Of a stretch of 64,000 nt of DNA, positions 1 to 7,392 are shown piece after piece (position 1 is the stretch's first letter; each line of letters opens with the position of its first letter). Origin of the DNA: Portibacter lacus. GTDB lineage: Bacteria; Bacteroidota; Bacteroidia; Chitinophagales; Saprospiraceae. Under the pieces are notes generated by a model, which did no database searches, had not been told where the DNA came from, and saw nothing but the letters and a program-made list of their open reading frames with translations. A program made the position numbers and the translations under genes. The stretch is taken from assembly GCF_021533215.1 (NCBI RefSeq), contig NZ_JAJNKA010000017.1, positions 46,953 through 110,952 of the forward strand. Reading direction: 5' to 3'.

Positions 1-1
1 C

Positions 2-307
2 TACCGCTTGAAGTCTTACAGAGACGATGTCTACGATAGTGGAAACTTTTCTGTGATCAATGATGAAGGATTAGATGGGAATAAAATAACCCAACCGATT
101 CGATCTAGGTTTGAAAAAGGGAGTAAGGTAACCATTGAATTACTAAGTACTGATCAAGCATATTATGATTACTTCTTAGACTTAGATGGTTCTCAGAGTG
201 AAGGATTGAGTAGTTCTATTCCCTATAATGCGAAAGGTAATTTTAGTAATAACGCGCTTGGATATTTTGGAGCTTATTACACTTCAGCTATAACAATTCA
301 GTTATAA
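2..307 (+). CDS. DUF4249-like protein, C-terminal fragment
   Basis: The reading frame is open to the left edge, so this is the 3' part of a longer gene. The visible part (about 102 residues) has a charged stretch RDDVYD, then a segment ending in ALGYFGAY near the C-terminus. That layout resembles the end of DUF4249 family proteins, which are surface lipoproteins of Bacteroidota usually encoded beside a TonB-dependent receptor. The TTG at base 8 is not treated as a start because the frame continues upstream without a stop. The family call is from memory of its C-terminal pattern only. Function is unknown; a role in outer-membrane uptake is an inference from the family's usual neighbours, which lie outside this window. 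Confidence 0.55.
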   Translation, partial: YRLKSYRDDVYDSGNFSVINDEGLDGNKITQPIRSRFEKGSKVTIELLSTDQAYYDYFLDLDGSQSEGLSSSIPYNAKGNFSNNALGYFGAYYTSAITIQL

Positions 308-312
308 AAATA

Positions 313-350
313 AAAGCAGCCTACATTTAGAATGTGGGCTGCTCTTATTT
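313..350. terminator. Bidirectional intrinsic terminator
   Basis: Hairpin with arms AGCAGCC (315-321) and GGCTGCT (337-343), extended inward by six pairs around a TAG loop. It is flanked by A-rich sequence on the left and T-rich sequence on the right, so it can terminate transcription in both directions. It lies between the convergent DUF4249-like gene and the thiolase gene. Confidence 0.75.
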
Positions 351-455
351 GGTCAATTTCTATTTCGAAATTTCATTGCTCAGTTTTCGAGCTGAGATTT
401 ATGAGAAAAGCGATGATTGCTATTTCTCTTTTCTTTTTCTGAAATCTCCCTGTAA

Positions 456-1634
456 TTACAATCGTTCTACAATAATGGCACTGGCGCCTCCACCTCCATT
501 ACAAAGCGTTGCACATCCATATTTTCCTTTCTGTTCTCCTAAAGAATGAATTAATGTTGTTGTAATTCTTGATCCAGATGAACCTAGTGGATGTCCAAGT
601 GCAACTGCACCACCATTAATATTTACTTTTGTTGGGTCAATTTCTAATTCTTTATTGAATGCCATCGTTACTACCGCGAAAGCTTCATTAACTTCGTAAA
701 GATCCATGTCGTTTTTGGTCAAGCCAGCTCTTTTTAAAGCTTTTGGCGCTGCCAATGTAGGAGCGGTTGTAAACCAAGTTGGTTCATGAGAAGCATCTGC
801 ATAAGAAACAATTCTTGCAATTGGTTTCAGACCAAATTTCTTAACTGCTTCTTCGCTAGCCAGTATTAGTGCTGATGCTCCATCATTAATTGTACTTGAG
901 TTCGCAGCGGTCACGGTACCATCTTTACTGAAAGCTGGTCTCAAAGATGGGATTTTTTCAAAACGCACATTTTTATATTCTTCGTCTTCTGTCATGATTA
1001 CAGGATCACCTTTTCTCTGCGGAATACTAACCGGCGCTATTTCTTCAGCAAACTTTCCAGCTTCTGTACTTGCTGCAGCTTTTTTATAAGAGTTTATTGC
1101 AAATTCATCTTGCTCTTCTCTTGTAAAGCTGTATTTTTTGGCGGTGTTATCTGCGCTAATTCCCATGGCTTGGTGATCATAAGCGTCAGATAAGCCGTCT
1201 TTCTGTAATCCGTCTACCATTTCTGCAGAGCCGAACTTAAGCCCCCATCTAACTTTAGGCAAGTAGTAAGGAATATTACTCATGCTTTCCATTCCGCCTG
1301 CAACTACAATTTCAGCTTGTCCTAACTGGATAGACTGCGCAGCGAACATAATCGACTTCATTCCTGATGAGCATACCTTATTTACAGAGGTGGCAGGCAC
1401 TGTATTTGGTATTCCAGCTCCTAGACTAGCTTGTTTTGCTGGAGCTTGTCCCAAATTAGCAGAACATACATTGCCCATAAATACTTCATCTACATAATTA
1501 GCGTCAACATTGGCTTTCTTTAATGCTGCTTTTATTGCTGTAGCTCCTAAACTCGGTGCACTAAGGCTTGATAACATTCCGCCGAAACTTCCCATTGGGG
1601 TTCTTTGGGCGGAAACAATATATACTTCTTTCAT
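456..1634 (-). CDS. Acetyl-CoA C-acyltransferase (thiolase)
   Basis: A thiolase II-type enzyme that condenses two acyl-CoAs or cleaves 3-ketoacyl-CoA in the cytoplasm. All three catalytic residues are in place: nucleophile Cys88 in NKVCSSGMKS, His348 in the GHPLGSSG motif and Cys378 in the C-terminal CNGGGGAS motif. Length (392 aa) and spacing match bacterial acetyl-CoA acetyltransferases (atoB/phaA/thlA type). The start ATG opens directly with the typical MKEVYIVSAQRTP segment. It stands alone, with no beta-oxidation partner beside it, so whether it serves fatty-acid degradation, ketone metabolism or synthesis cannot be decided here. The 259 bp upstream (1635-1893) hold no gene; a TATATTTG box at 1866-1873 points away from it. 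Confidence 0.93.
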   Translation of the reverse strand: MKEVYIVSAQRTPMGSFGGMLSSLSAPSLGATAIKAALKKANVDANYVDEVFMGNVCSANLGQAPAKQASLGAGIPNTVPATSVNKVCSSGMKSIMFAAQSIQLGQAEIVVAGGMESMSNIPYYLPKVRWGLKFGSAEMVDGLQKDGLSDAYDHQAMGISADNTAKKYSFTREEQDEFAINSYKKAAASTEAGKFAEEIAPVSIPQRKGDPVIMTEDEEYKNVRFEKIPSLRPAFSKDGTVTAANSSTINDGASALILASEEAVKKFGLKPIARIVSYADASHEPTWFTTAPTLAAPKALKRAGLTKNDMDLYEVNEAFAVVTMAFNKELEIDPTKVNINGGAVALGHPLGSSGSRITTTLIHSLGEQKGKYGCATLCNGGGGASAIIVERL

Positions 1635-1893
1635 TGATTAATTTTGCGATAAAGATAATCGAATCCTAGGTACATATGAAATTAAATCAAATTCGATTTT
1701 AGTGTAAATGAAATGATATGTTGTCTGATTTAGAAATTGAACTACATCTCCTACTAAGTTGTATTTTTATTTAGTTGACTTTTAGTCAATTTTTAAAAAC
1801 AGATGAAAATGGAGTTGCGTTTAGATTATTAGTAATTTATATATGTGGTAAAAATAATATATAAATATATTTGTAATATTTATTTAAATCAGT

Positions 1894-1999
1894 GTAGGGG
1901 AGGGCTGTAAATCATGCGTCTATTATTCAAAGGGTGTTTTATAAAAATTAGTTTAGGGTAATAAGCGCGTCAAGGTGAGGATCTTGGGCGCTTTTTTTT
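1894..1999 (+). ncRNA. Array unit 1 (long form)
   Basis: GTAGGGG at 1894-1900, a 15-nt variable segment, GCGTCTA from 1916, core from 1929, terminator hairpin 1963-1993 (arms AAGCGC and GCGCTT plus an inner seven-pair stem, loop GAGG) and eight T. A TATATTTG box at 1866-1873 could be its promoter, which would place the 5' end near 1880. A 15-codon frame starting at an ATG at 1914 and ending in KGCFIKISLG also runs through it. The 5' end is uncertain. Confidence 0.6.
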
Positions 2000-2210
2000 A
2001 CATGGATTTTTCCGATGCCTAAAATATCACAATTGAAATTCCTTCTTCTCATCACTTCATAATGCTCATATTCTCTTGCATTTTTCGATGTTAACAAATT
2101 TTTAACAAAAAGGTTCTAATTTTTTTTCATATTAAATTAAATACAATATAAAGATTTTTAATATGTTACATATGATGAATAAATACATATTATATTTTGC
2201 AACTCAAGGC

Positions 2211-2314
2211 ATGGGGGATGTTTAATTTTGAATCGTCTAGGTATTCAAAGGGTGTTTTATAAAATTAGTTTAGGTTAAAAGCGCATCAAGGTGAGGATCT
2301 TGGGCGCTTTTTTT
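2211..2314 (+). ncRNA. Array unit 2 (long form)
   Basis: Diverged 5' block ATGGGGG (2211-2217), 15-nt variable segment and TCGTCTA (2233), then core from 2247, hairpin 2279-2309 and seven T. The bulged base of the hairpin is A instead of G, while all pairs are kept. One A is missing in the AT-rich stretch, which breaks the short reading frame seen in units 1, 3, 4 and 7. No clear TAnnTTTG box at the right place. Confidence 0.6.
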
Positions 2315-2345
2315 ATTATATGTGAAAAAAATATAATGTGTTTCT

Positions 2346-2375
2346 TTTGCATTTCCATCAATTGTGTTACATTTG
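2346..2375 (+). promoter_or_regulatory. Promoter of array unit 3
   Basis: TTTG at 2346-2349, an 18-bp spacer, and TACATTTG at 2368-2375, matching the Bacteroidota -33 TTTG / -7 TAnnTTTG promoter. The first G of the GGG in the unit lies exactly 7 nt after the last G of the box, as in units 5 and 6. Confidence 0.75.
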
Positions 2376-2381
2376 TTGAAA

Positions 2382-2448
2382 GGGTGTTTTATTAAAATTA
2401 GTTTAGGGTAATAAGCGCGTCAAGATGGGGATCTTGGGCGCTTTTTTT
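2382..2448 (+). ncRNA. Array unit 3 (short form)
   Basis: Predicted 67-nt RNA starting at GGG after the promoter at 2346-2375 and ending in the hairpin 2413-2443 and seven T. Its hairpin differs from the common form so that a G-T wobble becomes A-T, giving the inner stem CAAGAT, loop GGGG, ATCTTG. It lacks the GTAGGGG block. Confidence 0.72.
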
Positions 2449-2664
2449 ATGCTCCATTATTCACTATGTATTAAGCTATATAAATACCTTTCTCTTGGAC
2501 TGGGAGAATCAGGTTTTTCCTCCCCATCATCCATTTTTATTTTGATCTCTTCATCTTCCTATAAATTAAAATTTTTTCAAAGAATATAATATATAGCTAT
2601 TGTGTTTTATACGAGAAATTTACATATGATGAAAAAATAAATGTAAAAATTATATTATATATGA

Positions 2665-2772
2665 GTAGGGGAGGTGTATTTACAAAGCGTCTACTAGTCA
2701 AAGGGTGTTTTATAAAAATTAGTTTAGGGTAATAAGCGCGTCAAGGTGAGGATCTTGGGCGCTTTTTTTTTT
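2665..2772 (+). ncRNA. Array unit 4 (long form)
   Basis: GTAGGGG at 2665-2671, 15-nt variable segment, GCGTCTA from 2687, core from 2700, hairpin 2734-2764, then ten T. From GTAGGGG to the T-run it closely matches units 1 and 7 except in the 15-nt segment. A TATATATG lies just upstream but is a weak -7 box, so the promoter is unresolved. Confidence 0.62.
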
Positions 2773-2933
2773 CTAGCATTTTTATGACCTATCTAAGCAT
2801 CTGTTCTCAAGCCATTCCTTACTTTATTATATTAGTATTTTCACCGTGTATAGACCATGATTAAAAGGGTCCTGAAGATAATTTTCAATCATTACATTAC
2901 TTTTTTAACATATATAAATAATATTTAAAGTGT

Positions 2934-2968
2934 TTTGCTTGTCTTTTCGTTTTGATTTATTACATTTG
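2934..2968 (+). promoter_or_regulatory. Promoter of array unit 5
   Basis: TACATTTG at 2961-2968 is the -7 box. A TTTG at 2934-2937 is 23 bp upstream; a CTTG gives the more usual 19-bp spacing. The distance from the box to GGG is 7 nt, identical to units 3 and 6. Confidence 0.65.
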
Positions 2969-2974
2969 GATTAA

Positions 2975-3038
2975 GGGTTTTAAAACAATTAGTTTAGGTA
3001 ATAAGCGCGTCAAGGTGAGGATCTTGTGCGCTTTCTTT
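2975..3038 (+). ncRNA. Array unit 5 (short, diverged)
   Basis: Predicted 64-nt RNA. The 5' part has lost the TG of GGGTG and the frame of the other copies, but the hairpin 3003-3033 is intact. The T-run is interrupted by a C (TTTCTTT), so termination may be weaker than in the other units. Confidence 0.6.
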
Positions 3039-3219
3039 GTTTAGTAGAATATTACTCTTATAGAATCTCCGGCTGCTGCTTCAGGGATGATGTCTCATTC
3101 TTCTTATTTTCTATGCATGTTTTATGTAGATATTGAATTCAATTCACAACGAAATGTCAATCTGACATAGAGCTAAAACTACTTACTTTACAAAAATGGT
3201 TTTTTTATTCAAAGTACTT

Positions 3220-3250
3220 TTTGAAATTACCTTTCGAATTGTTACATTTG
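3220..3250 (+). promoter_or_regulatory. Promoter of array unit 6
   Basis: TTTG at 3220-3223, a 19-bp spacer, then TACATTTG at 3243-3250. This is the best match in the array to the Bacteroidota promoter consensus. GGG begins 7 nt after the box. Confidence 0.78.
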
Positions 3251-3256
3251 AACAAA

Positions 3257-3322
3257 GGGTGTTTTATAAGTACTACCTAGGGTACTAAGCGCGCCAAGGT
3301 GAGGACCTTGGGCGCTTTTTTT
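3257..3322 (+). ncRNA. Array unit 6 (short, diverged)
   Basis: Predicted 66-nt RNA. Its middle is the most diverged of all copies and contains an early in-frame stop, so the short peptide frame is lost. The hairpin 3287-3317 carries two changes, both turning wobble pairs into Watson-Crick pairs (arms CCAAGGT and ACCTTGG, loop GAGG). This is what selection on RNA structure would give. Confidence 0.72.
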
Positions 3323-3603
3323 GTTTTATATGGACCCATAACTTTTCAGAACTTATAATTTGTTTTCATGGATAGTATAGAACCATGTTTTAGTTTAGTT
3401 CATTTATTTTGTAAGCATATTTTTACTTCCCATGAATGATCGAAATGTAGATGGCATATTGATAATCAACTTTAAATGCATTGACATTAAAATTTATCTA
3501 AAAAAAAATAAAATTTTAATCAAAAAAATATTGCTCTTAGTATTAGAATTTTAGCTTTTTATATATTATATAAATAGATATGTTTAAAAACTTATTAATT
3601 AAA

Positions 3604-3710
3604 GTAGGGGTACTTTGGTTTCTAAGCGTCTATTAGTCAAAGGGTGTTTTATAAAAATTAGTTTAGGGTAATAAGCGCGTCAAGGTGAGGATCTTGTGCG
3701 CTTTTTTTTT
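3604..3710 (+). ncRNA. Array unit 7 (long form)
   Basis: GTAGGGG at 3604-3610, 15-nt variable segment, GCGTCTA from 3626, core from 3639, hairpin 3673-3703 and nine T. One hairpin base differs from units 1 and 4 (CTTGTGCGC, as in unit 5). It lies about 115 bp before the TPR protein gene and is separated from it by its own terminator. Confidence 0.62.
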
Positions 3711-3825
3711 GCACCAATTTATAATATTTTCACATCTCATAATGTTAAAGGTAATTTAAGGTTGTATTGAATTGAAACCGAAAATTGTATGTTTTCGTCT
3801 TATCTTTACAATAAATAATGTAGAT

Positions 3826-4941
3826 ATGAAAATCCTCACTTTAATAATAACACTATTCACAATGCTAAGTATACCAGTTCTACTGGATGCGCAATCTGTG
3901 GAAGAAGAAACTGGATTCAAATACGTTAAAGGGAACTACTTGTTCGATAGCGGAAGATATGATGAAGCCATTCAAGTTTACAACGATATCATCAAAGGAA
4001 ATGCTTCCTATGAAGAGGCTCTTGTTTACAGAGCTCGAGCGAAATATGCATTAGGTGCATATAAAGGAGCAAAGAGGGATGGATTAGCCTATATCGAACT
4101 GAATGGATTAAGTGAAGGTGTGTGTCTAGTAATGGGAAGAGCTGAGTTAGGTCTTGGGAATCCATTGGTAGCTATTAGTTACTTAGATTATGCAGTTTTA
4201 AAAAATAGCACCAATACAGATGCTTTATTAGCAAGAGGAGATGCTTTTTTTGAAATAGACGATGATGTTTCCGCTTGTACAGATTGGCATAAAGCGAAAA
4301 GGTTAGGTTCGGATAAAGCAGCCCAGCAAGCTGATGCATATTGTAAAAGAGTTGCGATACCGATAGATGATGAACCTAGAAAGCAGCCTGAGGTGATAGC
4401 AGAAGATAATGGCGATGATATTCTAGATGATGATGAAGTGCTGTCTACAGGTTCTCAGTCCACTGATGAAGATGAAGGAGATGAGGATGTGTTATCTGGT
4501 GACGAAGTATTGTCCACAGAAACAGCATCAAATGATGATGTCGTTAATAGCTCTGAAGATGATTATATATTTGATTCAAGTGACGATGAGGATGAATTCC
4601 CAGAGGAAGACCCAGTATTTGATGATGAGCCTCTAGATATTGTTGTAGAATTAATAGAAATAGATGAAGATCTTGATATAAAAATATACGATGGAGTAGG
4701 GAGTAGACAAGTTCGTGAAGTTCCTGATATTATCATCTTATCTGATAATGCAGGGCAAGTTGTCGTAGATGTTTGTATCGATCGAAGTGGCAATGTATCC
4801 AGTGCTACCTTGAATAGAAAAAAATCAACTATCGGATCAGCAGGTCTAGTCTCTTTAGCGTTGCGTAAGTCAAGAGAGTTTAAGTTTGAGAGAACGAAGC
4901 AGGATGAACAGTGCGGTAAGATTGCCTTTTTATTGAAATAG
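3826..4941 (+). CDS. TPR protein with acidic linker and TonB-like C-terminus
   Basis: An exported protein of about 371 residues. I start it at the ATG at 3826, where MKILTLIITLFTMLSIPVLLD is a good signal peptide ending before AQS; an in-frame start 54 bp upstream would bury that signal and overlaps a possible -7 box (TATCTTTA, 3801-3808). After the signal come about four TPR-like helical repeats (to about residue 175). A very acidic low-complexity linker rich in D, E and S follows. The last 80 residues (IDRSGNVSSATL... FKFER) resemble the C-terminal domain of TonB-type energy transducers, but there is no N-terminal membrane anchor of the TonB kind. Periplasmic location is inferred. A true TonB role is doubtful; it may be a scaffold that binds outer-membrane partners. 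Confidence 0.7.
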   Translation: MKILTLIITLFTMLSIPVLLDAQSVEEETGFKYVKGNYLFDSGRYDEAIQVYNDIIKGNASYEEALVYRARAKYALGAYKGAKRDGLAYIELNGLSEGVCLVMGRAELGLGNPLVAISYLDYAVLKNSTNTDALLARGDAFFEIDDDVSACTDWHKAKRLGSDKAAQQADAYCKRVAIPIDDEPRKQPEVIAEDNGDDILDDDEVLSTGSQSTDEDEGDEDVLSGDEVLSTETASNDDVVNSSEDDYIFDSSDDEDEFPEEDPVFDDEPLDIVVELIEIDEDLDIKIYDGVGSRQVREVPDIIILSDNAGQVVVDVCIDRSGNVSSATLNRKKSTIGSAGLVSLALRKSREFKFERTKQDEQCGKIAFLLK

Positions 4942-5044
4942 TTGGTAGCAGCCGTAAGACTTCATTTGAAAAAGTAGAGGTTAGTATTGTTCTGATAAGG
5001 CATTCATATTAACGACTCGAATTGCAGGTAATAACCTAGATAGA

Positions 5045-5458
5045 TTATGTTTCCATTTCAAGTGATATGGCTTCCTCGAAGACTGTTATGATTTGCTCAA
5101 GGTCTGCGTCATTAATTGTAGTTAATTTAATGCCAGCGACCATTTTTCGCCCTTTACTCTTTAAGAATGGAAAAGTTTCTTGAAGTATTTTACCCTTTAG
5201 AAATACGAGTTCTGCGCCCGCTTCTTTTTTCAGTGGGTTCAGATAACAAATCCAAGTTTTGTAATCGTAAAAAGGAATTCCGAACCTAATTTTAATACCG
5301 ACATTGGGATAGGATAGAAAAAGATCATGCAACAGAAGTGCACTTTCAGCTATTTCTTCAGGCTGACTACTTAGAAAGTGATCGAAGGTTAGAATTTTAT
5401 GCTGTTCCACTTGTTCGAAAGATTGCTCGGATATTGAAAACGAAAAGCAATACAACAA
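5045..5458 (-). CDS. DUF1801 family protein
   Basis: A small soluble protein resembling DUF1801 (YdhG-like): a helical N-terminal part (FLSSQPEEIAESALLLHDL), the IKIRFGIPFYDYKTWICYLNP core and a C-terminal alpha/beta part. Function of the family is not established. The ATG used here lies inside the upstream M50B peptidase gene, giving a 62-bp overlap; a GTG at 5410 would cut the overlap to 14 bp and remove only residues outside the conserved domain. Expression is probably coupled to the peptidase gene. The region 4942-5044 between it and the convergent TPR gene shows no clear terminator. Confidence 0.72.
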   Translation of the reverse strand: MLYCFSFSISEQSFEQVEQHKILTFDHFLSSQPEEIAESALLLHDLFLSYPNVGIKIRFGIPFYDYKTWICYLNPLKKEAGAELVFLKGKILQETFPFLKSKGRKMVAGIKLTTINDADLEQIITVFEEAISLEMET

Positions 5459-6053
5459 TTCCTAGCCAGATGTATTTCCATACTGTTGCTGGAAGAATAA
5501 CCATTGTTTCTGCATAAGCAGCGAGGTCAGAGCTTGGTCCAACATTGAAATCCTGAATGATGTAGATTATGCTCGCTAATCCAATAAACATTAATACTTC
5601 TCGACCAAATTTTGTTTTTAAACCAATAAATCCGAGAACCAAAGCGAATAGAATTAAGATACTTGTAGTAAACATTGAATTAAACCAGAAAAATGCGGTG
5701 AAGACCATCGCAGCGGATAACAAATATAGCATCGGCTTAATTAGCTTTTGAGATTTTGTGCCAATGTAAAATAGCAAGTTCCCAAGAATGGCTGAACCAA
5801 TATAACCGCCCATGATGATAATCGGCCTTACACCTCCTCGCGAGACCGTGTATCCACTTCCGTCGGCATTAATCTGAACTTGGTCCACGGAACCTCCTGT
5901 TAATACAGCTCCTAATGCATGTCCGAATTCATGTAGGAAGGTAACGAGTAAGGTAACTGGATAGAGAATCTTAGCGCCAATACTCCCTCCGAAATATTTC
6001 AACCCTAGGTATAAACCTAGTATTAATAAAACTCTTCCGATCACATTTTTCAT
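5397..6053 (-). CDS. M50B family membrane metalloprotease-like protein
   Basis: A 218-residue polytopic membrane protein of the peptidase M50B-like family. A zinc-binding HEFGH motif lies at residues 41-45 in the second membrane helix, followed by GSVDQVQI and about six further hydrophobic segments. An Asp in the loop NVGPSSD (around residue 170) is a candidate third metal ligand. These proteins are related to site-2 proteases but lack a PDZ domain, and their substrates are generally unknown. It is the first gene of a two-gene minus-strand unit with the DUF1801 gene and is transcribed divergently from the M14 carboxypeptidase. Confidence 0.75.
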   Translation of the reverse strand: MKNVIGRVLLILGLYLGLKYFGGSIGAKILYPVTLLVTFLHEFGHALGAVLTGGSVDQVQINADGSGYTVSRGGVRPIIIMGGYIGSAILGNLLFYIGTKSQKLIKPMLYLLSAAMVFTAFFWFNSMFTTSILILFALVLGFIGLKTKFGREVLMFIGLASIIYIIQDFNVGPSSDLAAYAETMVILPATVWKYIWLGIVVLLFVFNIRAIFRTSGTA

Positions 6054-6127
6054 ATCTAAGTATTTGCATTTATAATGAACAAATTAAGAATATCGTTCCC
6101 AATTTCATATTCTTCTAGATACATTGA

Positions 6128-6135
6128 TATATTTG
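6128..6135 (+). promoter_or_regulatory. -7 box before the M14 carboxypeptidase gene
   Basis: TATATTTG matches the Bacteroidota -7 consensus and ends 18 nt before the ATG at 6154. A TTG that would lengthen the frame lies inside this region, which argues for the later start. No good -33 TTTG was found at the usual distance. Confidence 0.5.
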
Positions 6136-6153
6136 TCAGATAAAATTAAAGAA

Positions 6154-7356
6154 ATGAGATTTATTCTATTGCTATTTGTTATCACATTAACTTCTTGTGT
6201 TAGTAAGAAATTGATGAATTATGATTTTCCAAAACCGATCGACACTTCTAGTAAGCCGATCGATGTGCAAGAAAAAGGAACTTGGACAGAAGGTGGAATC
6301 TCCATTTCTAATGAATTCGAAGGTGCAAGAATGAATGGATTTTCTCAAGAAAATGATTCTACATTTAGAGTAAAAATTACGCCAGAAAATGCACCGATCA
6401 ACGCAAGTCCGTGGTATGCATTTCGCTTGCAATCTGATACAGAAAGAACGATCAAAATCATCATGGATTATGGAACCTACCAGCACCGATACTGGCCTAA
6501 ATTGAGTACAGACTTAGTTAACTGGGAGCGATTGGATTCAGTAGATTCTAATTTCGAAGGTGGTCATGCTGTTTTTAGAGTTGATGTTTCTGCGACTCCT
6601 TTATATTTCTGTGGACAGGAATTAAGTAATTCAGAGATGGTAGAATCATGGTTTGATCAAGTGGTGAAAGATGCGAATCTTCAGAAATTCGAAGTCGGTG
6701 AATCTAAATTGGGTCGAAAATTATTCGGGGCGGTTTCAGAACCTGAAGATCCAAAAGCAGAAACAATTGTCTTTTTAAGTCGCCAGCATCCACCGGAAGT
6801 TTCAGGTTATAAAGCTTTGCAAAGTTACTTAGATGAAGTGTTGAATGATACGAAACTTTCTACGGCATTCAGAAAAAAATATAGGATCTTAGTTTATCCA
6901 CTTTTAAATCCTGATGGTGTGGATATGGGACACTGGAGGCATAATGCAGGTGGGATAGATCTGAACAGAGACTGGCAGTATTATAGACAACCGGAACCGA
7001 ATCAGATCGCGAATCATATCGTGAACTATGTGAACAAAAAGAAATCAGATGTGATTTTAGGAATTGATTTTCATTCTACACAAGAGGATGTTTATTATAC
7101 TTATCCAGATGAGCATGAACATCTTATGAATTTTCGGAATTATTGGGTAGAATCGATAGAGCAAATTCTAGGTGAAGGAAAAGCTTACGAAGATCCAGAT
7201 CCATTAGAAAGTCCAGTTTCTAAGGGCTGGTTTATTGTTCAATTTGGTGCGGAGGCAGTGACTTATGAAGTAGGAGATGAAACGCCACGAGATTTCATAG
7301 ATCTAAAAGCGAGAGTATCTGCTAGAGAAATGATGAAGTTGTTGATTATGCGTTAG
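6154..7356 (+). CDS. M14 family zinc carboxypeptidase lipoprotein
   Basis: A surface or periplasmic lipoprotein with signal MRFILLLFVITLTSC and the lipidated Cys at 15. Residues about 40-160 form a beta-rich N-terminal domain like that preceding cytosolic-carboxypeptidase-type M14 enzymes. The catalytic domain shows the zinc ligands His212 and Glu215 in SRQHPPEVSG, LNPDGVDMGHWR with the substrate-binding NRDW, the third ligand His307 in DFHSTQ and the catalytic Glu372 in VTYEVGDETP. All key residues are present, so it should be an active carboxypeptidase cutting C-terminal residues from peptides. Numbering uses the ATG at 6154, chosen because it follows a -7 box and begins exactly at the signal peptide. 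The gene converges with the next one only 36 bp away. Confidence 0.88.
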   Translation: MRFILLLFVITLTSCVSKKLMNYDFPKPIDTSSKPIDVQEKGTWTEGGISISNEFEGARMNGFSQENDSTFRVKITPENAPINASPWYAFRLQSDTERTIKIIMDYGTYQHRYWPKLSTDLVNWERLDSVDSNFEGGHAVFRVDVSATPLYFCGQELSNSEMVESWFDQVVKDANLQKFEVGESKLGRKLFGAVSEPEDPKAETIVFLSRQHPPEVSGYKALQSYLDEVLNDTKLSTAFRKKYRILVYPLLNPDGVDMGHWRHNAGGIDLNRDWQYYRQPEPNQIANHIVNYVNKKKSDVILGIDFHSTQEDVYYTYPDEHEHLMNFRNYWVESIEQILGEGKAYEDPDPLESPVSKGWFIVQFGAEAVTYEVGDETPRDFIDLKARVSAREMMKLLIMR

Positions 7357-7392
7357 TAGGTCAATTTTAAAATGGTCATTAGAACTCATTGC

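Larger units (their letters stand above)
1894..3710 (+). repeat. Tandem array of seven small-RNA-like units
   Basis: Seven copies of a conserved element, all on the plus strand, occupy this gene-free stretch. Each has a core beginning AAAGGGTG, then an AT-rich stretch with TTAGTTTAGGGTAATA, then a 31-nt hairpin starting AAGCGC and ending GCGCTT, then 7-10 T residues (six or fewer with an interruption in unit 5). Core starts are at 1929, 2247, 2379, 2700, 2973, 3254 and 3639, so period is irregular (132 to 385 bp). Spacers are AT-rich and unalike. Four copies carry an extra 5' block (GTAGGGG, 15 nt, GCGTCTA); three instead have a TACATTTG promoter box. The layout is promoter, short RNA, terminator, repeated. 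I do not recognise the RNA family. Confidence 0.85.

Noticed and set aside
1635..1893. Possible small gene between the thiolase gene and the array
   Set aside because: AT-rich, with stops in all frames and no ORF of useful length.
1894..3710. CRISPR array
   Set aside because: Repeats are 65-105 bp with internal divergence, spacers vary from about 60 to 310 bp and no cas gene is present.
1894..3710. Integron cassette array with attC sites
   Set aside because: No cassette ORFs lie between the repeats, the hairpin ends in a T-run and lacks the attC core sequences, and no integrase is seen.
5397..5458. Possible frameshift joining the M50B peptidase and DUF1801 genes
   Set aside because: Both products are complete members of separate families, so the overlap is better explained by coupled genes with an uncertain DUF1801 start.
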